From positions 1 through 64,000 of the forward strand of contig NZ_BMWB01000023.1 of the NCBI RefSeq assembly GCF_014651015.1: a DNA stretch of 64,000 nucleotides, in the 5' to 3' direction. The notes under the pieces are model-generated. The model was given only the letters and a program-made list of their open reading frames with translations, searched no databases and was not told where the DNA came from. Positions 25,310 through 35,058 of the stretch are shown here, piece after piece. Within the stretch, counting starts at the first letter, position 1; every line of letters starts with the position of its first letter. The position numbers were made by a program, and so were the translations under genes. This DNA comes from Streptomyces xantholiticus (GTDB taxonomy: Bacteria > Actinomycetota > Actinomycetes > Streptomycetales > Streptomycetaceae).

Positions 25310-26488
25310 TCACGAGGGGTCGGCAGCGGGCTCCCGGGCGGGCTCGCCGAAGGCTTCGGACGTCATACGGACCCGGGACCCGTCGAGGTGGTCCTCCTCC
25401 TCCCACCACAGCGCGAAACGCCATGGTGTCGGAGCGGGCGGCGCGTCCGCCGATGTGACGAAGGCGTCCGTCAGCTCGGCGGCCACCTCCTCTGCCGTGC
25501 AGTCGGTGACCGCGTCCATGCCGCGCCACGGGTGGGCCAGCGGCACCCATCTGCCGTCGGCCCTCCGTATGTCGAAGCGCCATACCGCCCGCCAGGACCT
25601 CGCGCGCAGGATCCGGCCGACCTCGGCCCGTTCGAGGCCGAGCCCCTGCGCGATCGACTCCGGTGCGACGCCCTCGATCCGCGCCGCCAGGACCGCGAGC
25701 GGCAACAGTCGCTCGGGCAGCAGCTCGCGCTTGTGCAGCTGGGTGAGGCCACCTTCGAAGGGGCAGCGCCGCAGCCTGCGCTCGAGTTGGTCGCCGAGGT
25801 GCTCCAGGACGGCGGCATGGGCGCGCTCGGCCGGATCGGGTGCCTGCCAGAGCGCGTGGAACTCGCGTTCCGCCCGTACGGCGCACTCGGCGGCGTCGAC
25901 CGGCCTGCCGAGTTCCTCCAGCCGGTCGCCGAGAAAGACGTGCGCCTGGGCGAGGCCCTCGCGGTTGCGCGGGTCCGACTGGTCCAGCCGCTCCCAGACG
26001 GCGATGGCCCGGTGGGTGGCCTCCACAGCGGCCAGTCCCGCCAGGCGGTCCTCCGCGCAGGGCTGCTCGCCGTGCGGATGGAAGGCGTACCGGGGCAGGC
26101 CCAGCTCGTCGCTGAGCGGTTCCGCGAGGTACACGGCCTGACGGATCAGGGCCCGTGCATACCAGCGGGCATGTTCGTCGTCGTGCTCGGCGGGCTCTGC
26201 GCAGTGCCGGACGGCCTCGTCGACGGCGCCGAGCGCCTCGGTGCGCCGACCGGTGTCGAAGTGGTGACGGGCGAGATCCCCGTAGCGCAGGCTGAGCCGG
26301 GCGGCGAGGGAGAGATCGCCCGCGGCGTGCCGGGCGAGGGCCGCGATCAGTTCGGTCAGCATCCGTTCGCGTTCCGTGGGGGAGGCCGCGGGCCGGCCGG
26401 CCCTGACCTTCGCCCACTCCGCGTCCAGTCGAAGTACGGCAGCGCGCTCCATCCAAGCCTCCCACCGTGCGGGTCTCGGCAGGGTCAT
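25310..26488 (-). CDS. Helical-repeat hypothetical protein with possible HTH segment
   Basis: 392 residues, not assigned to a family I know. Residues 40-230 are Ala/Arg/Glu-rich helices in repeating pairs (LSLRYGDLARHHFDTGRRTEALGAV, AQAHVFLGDRLEELGRPVDAA), the look of TPR-like repeats. Residues about 265-290 (VAPESIAQGLGLERAEVGRIL) read like a helix-turn-helix. The C-terminal part (WRFDIRRADGRWVPL, WRFALWWEEEDHLDG) appears to be a small beta-rich domain. No membrane segment. It lies between ctaA and the ABC transporter permease on the same strand with a 13-nt gap to the permease, so it may be part of that unit. Confidence 0.7.
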   Translation of the reverse strand: MTLPRPARWEAWMERAAVLRLDAEWAKVRAGRPAASPTERERMLTELIAALARHAAGDLSLAARLSLRYGDLARHHFDTGRRTEALGAVDEAVRHCAEPAEHDDEHARWYARALIRQAVYLAEPLSDELGLPRYAFHPHGEQPCAEDRLAGLAAVEATHRAIAVWERLDQSDPRNREGLAQAHVFLGDRLEELGRPVDAAECAVRAEREFHALWQAPDPAERAHAAVLEHLGDQLERRLRRCPFEGGLTQLHKRELLPERLLPLAVLAARIEGVAPESIAQGLGLERAEVGRILRARSWRAVWRFDIRRADGRWVPLAHPWRGMDAVTDCTAEEVAAELTDAFVTSADAPPAPTPWRFALWWEEEDHLDGSRVRMTSEAFGEPAREPAADPS

Positions 26489-26501
26489 CCTGGCGCGCGT
26501 G

Positions 26502-27265
26502 TCACTCCCAGCGGAAGGTCCGGGCGGCCGCGCCCAGTCCGAGCACCGCCCAGAGGGCGAGGATGCCCAGATTGCCCCACGGCATGCCGGCGCCGTGCTG
26601 GAGCACGTCGCGCAGCCCGTCGGAGAGCGCCGAGATGGGCAGCAGTCCGAGCGCGGACGCGACGCCGCCGGGGAACTTGTCCAGCGGCACGATCACGCCG
26701 CCGCCGACGAGCAGCAGCAGGAAGACGAGGTTGGCGGCGGCCAGCGTCACCTCGGCCTTCAGCGTGCCCGCCATCAGCAGGCCGAGTCCGGAGAAGGCGG
26801 CGGTGCCGAGGACGAGCAGCAGCAGGACGGAGACCGGGTCGCCGTGCGGGGACCAGCCGAGCGCGAACGCGATCGCGGTCAGCAGGGCGATCTGGAGCAC
26901 CTCGGTCACCAGGACGGAGAGCGTCTTGGCCGCCATCAGGGCCCAGCGCGGGACCGGTGAGGCCCCGAGCCGCTTGAGGACCCCGTAGCGGCGCTCGAAA
27001 CCGGTCGCGATGGCCTGGCCGGTGAAGGCGGTGGACATCACGGCGAGCGCGAGGACGCCGGGGGTCAGGAAGTCGACGGCCCTGCCCTCTCCCGTGTCGA
27101 CGATGTCGACGGTGGAGAACAGCACGAGCAGCAGCGACGGGATGATGACCGTGAGCAACAGTTGCTCGCCGTTGCGCAGCAGCATCTTCGTCTCGAAGGC
27201 GGCCTGCGCGGCGATCATGCGGGTCAGCGGCGCGGCGCCCGGCTTCGGCGTGTACGTACCGGCGC

Positions 27266-27269
<4 letters not shown>
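26502..27269 (-). CDS. ABC-2 type transporter permease
   Basis: 255 residues starting MSAGTYTPKPG. Six hydrophobic segments, for example LLTVIIPSLLLVLFSTV and a final GILALWAVLGLGAAA, and the ABC-2 hallmark FERRYGVLKRLGASPVPRW. Start overlaps the ATPase stop as ATGA. Works with the upstream ATPase as a DrrAB-like exporter; substrate unknown. Position between heme A synthase and the suf operon is conserved in actinobacteria as I recall it, suggesting a housekeeping rather than drug-specific role. Confidence 0.93.
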
Positions 27270-28192
<923 letters not shown>

Positions 28193-28323
28193 GCCGGGAA
28201 GTCTAGGCGGGTGCGGGGGGAGCCAGGCCCGCGGGTTCCCCCGGCGGCCTTCGCCGCGGGGTGCGCGCCGGAGTGCGCCCCACCAGGCCTCATGGGCTCC
28301 GGGTGATCATTTCCGCAGGTCAG

Positions 28324-28339
28324 CTTAGGTTTGCCTAAG
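28324..28339. promoter_or_regulatory. Candidate DtxR/DmdR-type iron box
   Basis: CTTAGGTTTGCCTAAG: its outer six bases on each side are exact inverted repeats. TTAGGTTTGCCTAA matches 13 of the first 14 positions of the DtxR/IdeR consensus TTAGGTTAGCCTAACCTAA; the remaining five positions do not match. It sits 36 nt upstream of the sufR -35 element and 132 nt from the divergent ABC ATPase start. A link between iron supply and SUF expression is plausible; binding is inferred. Confidence 0.5.
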
Positions 28340-28374
28340 TGACGCACGGCACCGCGCCGTGCTCCGGACGTCGC

Positions 28375-28411
28375 TTGTCAGCCTCCGAGGAATTACGCAA
28401 CAATGGCGTTG
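28375..28411 (+). promoter_or_regulatory. sufR promoter with overlapping SufR operator
   Basis: TTGTCA (28375-28380), 18-nt spacer and AACAAT (28399-28404) form a promoter whose start site would fall at or next to the GTG start at 28411, i.e. a leaderless mRNA, which fits the lack of a Shine-Dalgarno. CAAC-N6-GTTG (28398-28411) covers the -10 and start codon; this is the inverted repeat I recall being reported for SufR of Streptomyces avermitilis. Binding of holo-SufR here would block the whole suf operon. Confidence 0.7.
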
Positions 28412-29190
28412 TGAAAAACGTCGGCGAGGCTCCCCAGGAGGAACTCGCGACCGGTGAGCGCTCCACGCGCAACCGCGTCGCGCGGTCCATCCTGGACCAC
28501 GGTCCCTCAACCGTGGCCGACCTCGCGGGCCGGCTGGGGCTCACCCAGGCTGCCGTCCGCCGCCACCTCGACACCCTCGTCTCCGAGAACGTCGTGGAGC
28601 CGCGAGAGCAGCGCGTCTACGGTGCCCGCACCCGCGGCAGGCCCGCCAAGGTGTTCGCGCTGACCGACTGCGGCCGGGACGCCTTCGACCAGTCGTACGA
28701 CACGCTGGCCGTGGACGCCCTGCGTTGGATCGAGCAGCACGCCGGAGGGGAGGCGGCGGTCGCCGCCTTCGCCCGGGACCGGATCGAGGCGCAGGCGGAG
28801 GCGTACCGCGCGGCCGTTGAGGCAGCCGAGCCCGAGGAGCGCACCGAAGCGCTGGCCAAGGCGCTCAGCCGCGACGGGTACGCTGCTACGGCTCGCAGCG
28901 CACCGGTCGGCGAGCAGCTCTGCCAGCACCACTGCCCGGTCGCCCACGCGGCCGAGAAGTACCCGCAGCTGTGCGAGGCGGAGACCGAGTTCTTCTCGCG
29001 GCTCCTCGGGACACATGTCCAGCGGCTCGCCACCATCGCCCACGGCGACGGCGTCTGCACGACGTTCATCCCACGCGGCGCGCCCCAGAGCGGCACCTCG
29101 CCGCCGGGCCCTGCGCCGCAGGACAGCACCACACAGACCAGCACCACACCATCAGCATCTGCCAGCACGGCCGGGAGGAACCCCGCATGA
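28411..29190 (+). CDS. sufR: SufR, [4Fe-4S] transcriptional repressor of the suf operon
   Basis: 259 residues from GTG 28411. N-terminal winged helix-turn-helix of the ArsR/DeoR-like type (STVADLAGRLGLTQAAVRRH, then a GARTRGRPAKVFALT wing). Cysteines 171, 175 and 188 (CQHHC and a later LCEAE) are the SufR cluster ligands. Disordered Ser/Thr/Pro tail of about 35 residues. Senses Fe-S status: cluster-bound protein represses, apo protein releases. Stop overlaps sufB start as ATGA, so it is the first gene of the operon it controls. A longer frame reaches back to 28339 but begins inside the iron box and is not family-like. Confidence 0.94.
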   Translation: MKNVGEAPQEELATGERSTRNRVARSILDHGPSTVADLAGRLGLTQAAVRRHLDTLVSENVVEPREQRVYGARTRGRPAKVFALTDCGRDAFDQSYDTLAVDALRWIEQHAGGEAAVAAFARDRIEAQAEAYRAAVEAAEPEERTEALAKALSRDGYAATARSAPVGEQLCQHHCPVAHAAEKYPQLCEAETEFFSRLLGTHVQRLATIAHGDGVCTTFIPRGAPQSGTSPPGPAPQDSTTQTSTTPSASASTAGRNPA

Positions 29191-30608
29191 CTCTCCCCAC
29201 GGAGACTGCCCACCCCGAACTCGAGGGCCTGGGTACGTACGAATTCGGCTGGGCCGACTCCGACGCGGCAGGCGCCGCGGCCAAGCGCGGTCTCTCCGAG
29301 GAAGTCGTCCGCGACATCTCCGCGAAGAAGAACGAGCCGGAGTGGATGCTGAAGCTGCGGCTGAAGGGTCTGCGCCTCTTCGACAAGAAGCCCATGCCGA
29401 GCTGGGGCTCCGACCTGTCCGGCATCGACTTCGACAACATCAAGTACTTCGTGCGCTCCACCGAGGCCCAGGCCGCCTCCTGGGAGGAGCTGCCCGAGGA
29501 CATCAAGAACACCTACGACAAGCTCGGTATCCCGGAGGCGGAGAAGCAGCGCCTGGTCGCCGGTGTCGCCGCGCAGTACGAGTCCGAGGTCGTCTACCAC
29601 CAGATCCGCGAGGACCTGGAGGAGCAGGGCGTCATCTTCCTCGACACGGACACCGCGCTGAAGGAGCACCCGGAACTCTTCCAGGAGTACTTCGGCACCG
29701 TCATCCCGGTCGGCGACAACAAGTTCGCGTCGCTGAACACGGCCGTGTGGTCCGGCGGATCGTTCATCTACGTCCCCAAGGGCGTCCACGTGGACATCCC
29801 GCTGCAGGCCTACTTCCGTATCAACACGGAGAACATGGGCCAGTTCGAGCGGACGCTGATCATCGTCGACGAGGACGCCTACGTCCACTACGTCGAGGGT
29901 TGCACCGCCCCGATCTACTCCTCGGACTCGCTGCACAGCGCCGTCGTCGAGATCATCGTCAAGAAGGGCGGCCGCTGCCGCTACACGACCATTCAGAACT
30001 GGTCGAACAACGTCTACAACCTGGTCACCAAGCGCGCCGTGGCGTACGAGGGCGCGACCATGGAGTGGGTCGACGGCAACATCGGCTCCAAGGTGACCAT
30101 GAAGTACCCGGCCGTCTACCTGATGGGCGAGCACGCCAAGGGCGAGACCCTGTCCATCGCCTTCGCGGGCGAGGGCCAGCACCAGGACGCCGGCGCCAAG
30201 ATGGTCCACATGGCGCCGAACACCTCGTCCAACATCGTCTCCAAGTCGGTGGCACGAGGCGGTGGCCGCACCTCCTACCGCGGTCTGATCGAGATCGGCG
30301 AGGGCGCCGCGGGTGCGAAGTCCAACGTGCTCTGCGACGCTCTGCTGGTCGACACGATCTCCCGCTCGGACACCTACCCCTACGTCGACGTCCGCGAGGA
30401 CGACGTCTCCATGGGCCACGAGGCGACCGTCTCCAAGGTCTCGGAGGACCAGCTCTTCTACCTGATGAGCCGGGGTATGACCGAGTTCGAGGCGATGGCG
30501 ATGATCGTGCGCGGCTTCGTCGAGCCGATCGCCAAGGAACTCCCCATGGAGTACGCGCTGGAGCTCAACCGGCTGATCGAGCTGCAGATGGAAGGTGCGG
30601 TGGGCTGA
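29187..30608 (+). CDS. sufB: Fe-S cluster assembly scaffold SufB
   Basis: 473 residues; start ATG 29187 chosen from the ATGA overlap with sufR and the GGGAGGAA ribosome site. SufB is the scaffold subunit of the SufBC2D complex where the nascent cluster forms. Typical blocks: FGWADSD near the N-terminus, VHYVEGCTAPIYSSDSLH with the candidate Cys ligand, QNWSNNVYNLVTKR, and the closing RGFVEPIAKELPMEYALELNR. No intein is present, unlike mycobacterial SufB. Confidence 0.97.
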   Translation: MTLPTETAHPELEGLGTYEFGWADSDAAGAAAKRGLSEEVVRDISAKKNEPEWMLKLRLKGLRLFDKKPMPSWGSDLSGIDFDNIKYFVRSTEAQAASWEELPEDIKNTYDKLGIPEAEKQRLVAGVAAQYESEVVYHQIREDLEEQGVIFLDTDTALKEHPELFQEYFGTVIPVGDNKFASLNTAVWSGGSFIYVPKGVHVDIPLQAYFRINTENMGQFERTLIIVDEDAYVHYVEGCTAPIYSSDSLHSAVVEIIVKKGGRCRYTTIQNWSNNVYNLVTKRAVAYEGATMEWVDGNIGSKVTMKYPAVYLMGEHAKGETLSIAFAGEGQHQDAGAKMVHMAPNTSSNIVSKSVARGGGRTSYRGLIEIGEGAAGAKSNVLCDALLVDTISRSDTYPYVDVREDDVSMGHEATVSKVSEDQLFYLMSRGMTEFEAMAMIVRGFVEPIAKELPMEYALELNRLIELQMEGAVG

Positions 30609-30670
30609 CGCCTTCCGTGACCGCAAGCAGCGACTGACTTCTGACGTAGGAAGAGAGCAAGACGACAGCC

Positions 30671-31867
30671 ATGGCTGAGGCTCAGAACATCCCGGTGGGC
30701 TCCACCACCGCCGGTTCGATCGCGGTGGCCGCCGAGTCGACCGTCGCCACCCGTATGAGTGCGCCCCCGTCGTTCGACGTGGCGGACTTCCCGGTCCCGC
30801 ACGGCCGCGAGGAGGAGTGGCGCTTCACTCCGCTGGAGCGCCTCGCCGGTCTGCACGACGGCACCGCCGTCGCCACCGGCACCGCGCTCAAGGTCGCGAT
30901 CGACGCCCCCGAGGGCGTCACCGTCGAGACCGTGGGCCGCGACGACGCGCGCCTCGGCAGGGCCGGCACCCCGGTGGACCGGGTAGCCGCCCAGGCGTAC
31001 TCCTCCTTCGAGCAGGCCACGGTCGTGACCGTGCCCAAGGAGACCGTGCTCGCCGAGCCGATCCGTATCGCCGTGCACGGTGAGGGCGGCACCGCCTTCG
31101 GCCACCAGGTGATCGAGCTCGGAGCTTTCGCCGAGGCGCTCGTCGTCATCGACCACACCGGCGACGCCGTGCTCGCGGCCAATGTCGAGTACGTCCTCGG
31201 TGACGGGGCCAAGCTGACCGTCGTCTCCGTCCAGGACTGGGACGACAAGGCCGTCCACGTCGCCCAGCACAATGCGCTGGTCGGCCGGGACGCCTCATTC
31301 AAGTCGGTCGTCGTCACTTTCGGCGGCGACGTGGTCCGGCTCCACCCGCGGGTGGCCTACGCCGGCACCGGCGGTGAGGCCGAGCTCTTCGGCCTGTACT
31401 TCACCGACAAGGGCCAGCACCAGGAGCACCGTCTCCTCGTCGACCACAACACCCCGCACTGCAAGTCCAACGCCGTGTACAAGGGCGCCCTGCAGGGCCA
31501 CGACGCCCACGCGGTGTGGATCGGCGACGTGCTCATCAGGGCCGTGGCCGAGGGCACCGACACCTACGAGATGAACCGCAACCTGGTCCTCACGGACGGT
31601 GCGCGCGTCGACTCGGTGCCGAACCTCGAGATCGAGACCGGTGAGATCGCCGGTGCCGGTCACGCCTCCGCCACCGGCCGCTTCGACGACGAGCAGCTGT
31701 TCTACCTGATGGCCCGCGGCATCCCGCAGGCCGAGGCACGCCGCCTGGTCGTCCGCGGCTTCTTCGCCGAGCTGGTCCAGCAGATCGGTCTCCCGGACGT
31801 CGAGGAGCGCCTGCTCGCCAAGATCGACGCCGAGCTGGAGGCCTCGGTCGTGGAGGCGTCAGCCTGA
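30671..31867 (+). CDS. sufD: Fe-S cluster assembly protein SufD
   Basis: 398 residues, paralogue of SufB and its partner in SufBC2D. Conserved HGREEEWRFTPLERL near the N-terminus, QHQEHRLLVDHNTPHCKSNAVYK in two blocks in the beta-helix core, and GRFDDEQLFYLMARGIPQAEA near the end. It lies 62 nt after sufB and its stop shares one base with the next start (TGATG), indicating coupling. Confidence 0.97.
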   Translation: MAEAQNIPVGSTTAGSIAVAAESTVATRMSAPPSFDVADFPVPHGREEEWRFTPLERLAGLHDGTAVATGTALKVAIDAPEGVTVETVGRDDARLGRAGTPVDRVAAQAYSSFEQATVVTVPKETVLAEPIRIAVHGEGGTAFGHQVIELGAFAEALVVIDHTGDAVLAANVEYVLGDGAKLTVVSVQDWDDKAVHVAQHNALVGRDASFKSVVVTFGGDVVRLHPRVAYAGTGGEAELFGLYFTDKGQHQEHRLLVDHNTPHCKSNAVYKGALQGHDAHAVWIGDVLIRAVAEGTDTYEMNRNLVLTDGARVDSVPNLEIETGEIAGAGHASATGRFDDEQLFYLMARGIPQAEARRLVVRGFFAELVQQIGLPDVEERLLAKIDAELEASVVEASA

Positions 31868-32184
31868 TGGCCTTCGTCAAAGCCTGCGCGCTGAGCGAGC
31901 TGGAGGAGGACACCCCCAAGCGGGTGGAACTCGACGGCACGCCGGTGTCCGTGGTGCGCACCGAGGGCGAGGTGTTCGCGATCCACGACATCTGCTCGCA
32001 CGCGAACGTCTCGCTGTCGGAGGGCGAGGTGGAGGACTGCCAGATCGAGTGCTGGCTGCACGGCAGTGCCTTCGACCTCCGCACCGGCAAGCCGTCCGGC
32101 CTTCCCGCGACGCGCCCCGTCCCCGTATACCCCGTCAAGATCGAAGGGGACGATGTGCTCGTCTCCGTCACCCAGGAGTCCTGA
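31867..32184 (+). CDS. Rieske-type [2Fe-2S] ferredoxin in the suf operon
   Basis: 105 residues. Rieske ligands are complete: CSHANVSLSEG (Cys-x-His) near residue 41 and ECWLHGSAF (Cys-x2-His) near 61. Resembles the small ferredoxin subunit of ring-hydroxylating dioxygenases, but in actinobacteria it sits inside the suf operon between sufD and sufC. It may deliver electrons during cluster assembly; direct evidence is not visible. Start ATG overlaps the sufD stop. Confidence 0.94.
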   Translation: MAFVKACALSELEEDTPKRVELDGTPVSVVRTEGEVFAIHDICSHANVSLSEGEVEDCQIECWLHGSAFDLRTGKPSGLPATRPVPVYPVKIEGDDVLVSVTQES

Positions 32185-32191
32185 GTCACCC

Positions 32192-32956
32192 ATGGCAACG
32201 CTTGAAATCCGCGACCTGCACGTTTCCGTCGAGGCCGACAACGCCACGAAGGAGATCCTCAAGGGCGTCGACCTGACCGTGAAGCAGGGCGAGACCCACG
32301 CCATCATGGGCCCCAACGGCTCCGGCAAGTCGACCCTCGCCTACTCGCTCGCGGGCCACCCCAAGTACACGGTCACCAGCGGCACCGTGACCCTGGACGG
32401 CGAGGACGTCCTGGAGATGAGCGTCGACGAGCGCGCCCGGGCCGGCGTCTTCCTCGCCATGCAGTACCCGGTCGAGGTCCCCGGTGTCTCCGTCTCCAAC
32501 TTCCTGCGCACCTCCGCCACCGCGATCCGCGGCGAGGCCCCCAAGCTGCGCACCTGGGTGAAGGAGGTCAAGGAGGCCATGGAGCGCCTCAACATGGACC
32601 CCTCCTTCGCCGAGCGCAACGTCAACGAGGGCTTCTCCGGCGGTGAGAAGAAGCGCCACGAGATCCTGCAGCTCGAGCTGCTCAGGCCGAAGCTCGCGAT
32701 CCTCGACGAGACCGACTCCGGCCTGGACGTCGACGCGCTGCGCATCGTCTCCGAGGGCGTCAACCGCATCCGCGAGACCGGCGAGGTCGGCACTCTGCTG
32801 ATCACCCACTACACGCGCATCCTCCGCTACATCAAGCCGGATCACGTCCACGTCTTCGCGGGCGGCCGGATCGTCGAGTCGGGCGGCCCCGAGCTCGCCG
32901 ACAAGCTCGAGAACGAGGGCTACGAGGCATACACCAAGGGAGGCGTCACCGCGTGA
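32192..32956 (+). CDS. sufC: Fe-S assembly ATPase SufC
   Basis: 254 residues starting MATLEIRDLHVSVE, 7 nt after the Rieske gene. ABC-type ATPase energising SufBCD: Walker A GPNGSGKSTL near 39, signature GFSGGEKKRHE near 148, Walker B LAILDETDSGLD near 170 (Glu to Asp-rich variant usual for SufC) and LLITHYTRIL switch His. Its stop overlaps the sufS start as GTGA. Confidence 0.97.
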   Translation: MATLEIRDLHVSVEADNATKEILKGVDLTVKQGETHAIMGPNGSGKSTLAYSLAGHPKYTVTSGTVTLDGEDVLEMSVDERARAGVFLAMQYPVEVPGVSVSNFLRTSATAIRGEAPKLRTWVKEVKEAMERLNMDPSFAERNVNEGFSGGEKKRHEILQLELLRPKLAILDETDSGLDVDALRIVSEGVNRIRETGEVGTLLITHYTRILRYIKPDHVHVFAGGRIVESGGPELADKLENEGYEAYTKGGVTA

Positions 32957-34209
32957 TCACACTGCCGGGCCTCCTCGACACAGAGGCGATCCGCAAGGAC
33001 TTCCCGATCCTCGACCGGGTGCTCCACGACGGCAAGAAGCTCATCTACCTGGACAACGCGGCGACCTCGCAGACGCCGCGCCAGGTGATCGACGTGCTCA
33101 GTGAGTACTACGAGCAGCACAACGCCAACGTGCACCGCGGCGTGCACGTGCTCGCCGAGGAGGCCACGGCGCTGTACGAGGGCGCCCGTGACAAGGTCGC
33201 CGCCTTCATCAACGCGCCGAGCCGCAACGAGGTGATCTTCACCAAGAACGCCTCCGAGGCGCTCAACCTCGTCGCCAACATGCTCGGCTGGGCCGACGAG
33301 CCCTACCGGGTGGACAGCGACACCGAGGTCGTCATCACGGAGATGGAGCACCACTCCAACATCGTTCCGTGGCAGCTGCTGTCGCAGCGCACCGGAGCGA
33401 AGCTGAAGTGGTTCGGCCTCACCGACGACGGCAGGCTCGACCTGTCGAACATCGAAGAGGTCATCACCGAGAAGACGAAGATCGTCTCCTTCACGCTGGT
33501 CTCCAACATCATGGGCACCGTCAACCCGGTCGAGGCGATCGTCCGCCGCGCCCAGGACGTCGGCGCGCTGGTGCTGATCGACGCCTCGCAGGCCGCGCCG
33601 CACATGGTGCTGGACGTGCAGGCACTGCAGGCCGACTTCGTGGCCTTCACCGGCCACAAGATGTGCGGCCCGACCGGTATCGGTGTGCTGTGGGGACGGC
33701 AGGAGCTCCTGGAGGACCTGCCGCCGTTCCTCGGCGGCGGCGAGATGATCGAGACCGTCTCGATGCACTCGTCGACATACGCTCCCGCGCCGCACAAGTT
33801 CGAGGCCGGTACGCCTCCGATCGCTCAGGCCGTCGGCCTCGGCGCGGCCGTGGACTACCTCACCTCGATCGGCATGGACAAGATCGCCCAGCATGAGCAC
33901 GTGCTCACCGAGTACGCGGTGAAGCGGCTGCTGGAGGTGCCGGACCTGCGGATCATCGGCCCGACGACGGCCGAGGACCGCGGCGCGGCGATCTCCTTCA
34001 CGCTCGGCGACATCCACCCCCACGACGTGGGCCAGGTCCTCGACGAGCAGGGCATCGCGGTACGCGTGGGTCACCACTGCGCGCGCCCCGTCTGCCTGCG
34101 GTACGGAATTCCTGCGACCACGCGAGCGTCGTTCTATCTGTACTCCACGCCGGCAGAGGTCGATGCTCTGGTCGACGGCCTGGAGCATGTCCGGAACTTC
34201 TTCGGCTAG
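32953..34209 (+). CDS. sufS: Cysteine desulfurase SufS
   Basis: 418 residues, group II cysteine desulfurase that takes sulfur from Cys for cluster building. PLP Lys in FTGHKMCGPTG near 235, LDNAATSQTPRQV near the N-terminus, HHSNIVPWQ, and active-site Cys in VRVGHHCARPVC near 376. Starts at GTG 32953 overlapping sufC. Transfers persulfide to SufU, encoded next. Confidence 0.97.
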   Translation: MITLPGLLDTEAIRKDFPILDRVLHDGKKLIYLDNAATSQTPRQVIDVLSEYYEQHNANVHRGVHVLAEEATALYEGARDKVAAFINAPSRNEVIFTKNASEALNLVANMLGWADEPYRVDSDTEVVITEMEHHSNIVPWQLLSQRTGAKLKWFGLTDDGRLDLSNIEEVITEKTKIVSFTLVSNIMGTVNPVEAIVRRAQDVGALVLIDASQAAPHMVLDVQALQADFVAFTGHKMCGPTGIGVLWGRQELLEDLPPFLGGGEMIETVSMHSSTYAPAPHKFEAGTPPIAQAVGLGAAVDYLTSIGMDKIAQHEHVLTEYAVKRLLEVPDLRIIGPTTAEDRGAAISFTLGDIHPHDVGQVLDEQGIAVRVGHHCARPVCLRYGIPATTRASFYLYSTPAEVDALVDGLEHVRNFFG

Positions 34210-34217
34210 GGGACGAT

Positions 34218-34682
34218 GTGAAGCTGGATTCGATGTACCAGGACGTCATCCTGGACCACTACAAGCACCCGCACGGGCGGGGCTTGCGGGACGGCGACGC
34301 CGAGGTGCACCACGTCAACCCGACGTGCGGCGACGAGATCACGCTTCGAGTGAAGTACGACGGATCGCGCATCGAGGACGTCTCCTACGAGGGCCAGGGC
34401 TGCTCCATCAGCCAGGCCAGCGCTTCCGTGCTGAACGAACTGCTGGTCGGCAAGGAGCTCGCCGAGGCGCAGAAGATCCAGGGCACCTTCCTGGAGCTGA
34501 TGCAGTCCAAGGGCCAGATCGAGCCGGACGACGCGATGGAGGAGGTGCTGGAGGACGCGGTCGCGTTCGCCGGCGTCTCCAAGTACCCCGCCCGTGTGAA
34601 GTGCGCGCTGCTGAGCTGGATGGCGTGGAAGGACGCGACGGCCCAGGCGATGGGCGACGTCGCGGAGAGGAAGACCGCATGA
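34218..34682 (+). CDS. sufU: Zinc-dependent sulfurtransferase SufU
   Basis: 154 residues from GTG 34218 with AGGGGA upstream. Zinc ligands and sulfur acceptor are present: NPTCGDE (Cys and Asp), GCSIS and VKCALL. Of the Gram-positive SufU type, which accepts sulfur from SufS rather than acting as a scaffold. The stop overlaps the following gene as ATGA. Confidence 0.96.
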   Translation: MKLDSMYQDVILDHYKHPHGRGLRDGDAEVHHVNPTCGDEITLRVKYDGSRIEDVSYEGQGCSISQASASVLNELLVGKELAEAQKIQGTFLELMQSKGQIEPDDAMEEVLEDAVAFAGVSKYPARVKCALLSWMAWKDATAQAMGDVAERKTA

Positions 34683-35017
34683 GCGAGAACGAGACGGTTG
34701 TCACCAAGCCGGCGTCCGAGGAGGAGGTCCGCGAGGCGCTGTACGACGTCGTCGACCCCGAACTGGGCATCGACGTGGTCAACCTCGGCCTCATCTACGG
34801 CATCCACATCGACGACTCGAACGTCGCGACGCTGGACATGACCCTGACGTCGGCGGCCTGCCCGCTGACCGATGTGATCGAGGACCAGGCGAAGGCCGCG
34901 ACCGACGGCATCGTCAACGAGCTGAAGATCAACTGGGTCTGGATGCCGCCGTGGGGCCCGGACAAGATCACGGACGACGGCCGCGAGCAGCTGCGCGCGC
35001 TCGGCTTCAACGTCTGA
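34679..35017 (+). CDS. sufT: SufT/MIP18-family (DUF59) Fe-S maturation protein
   Basis: 112 residues. Contains the family core DVVDPELGIDVVNLGLIYGI and the single conserved Cys in SAACPLTDVI; ends LRALGFNV. The family (PaaD, SufT, yeast Cia2-like) helps mature Fe-S proteins. Last gene of the suf operon, coupled to sufU by ATGA. The SufT symbol follows operon context. Confidence 0.92.
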   Translation: MSENETVVTKPASEEEVREALYDVVDPELGIDVVNLGLIYGIHIDDSNVATLDMTLTSAACPLTDVIEDQAKAATDGIVNELKINWVWMPPWGPDKITDDGREQLRALGFNV

Positions 35018-35058
35018 AATACGGGACACGGTCATGCCCGCCGGTCACACTGGCGGGC

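Noticed and set aside
28389..28414. GGAAT upstream of sufR as a sigma-R promoter
   Set aside because: The triplet at N18 is TGA, not GTT; the TTGTCA/AACAAT pair fits better.
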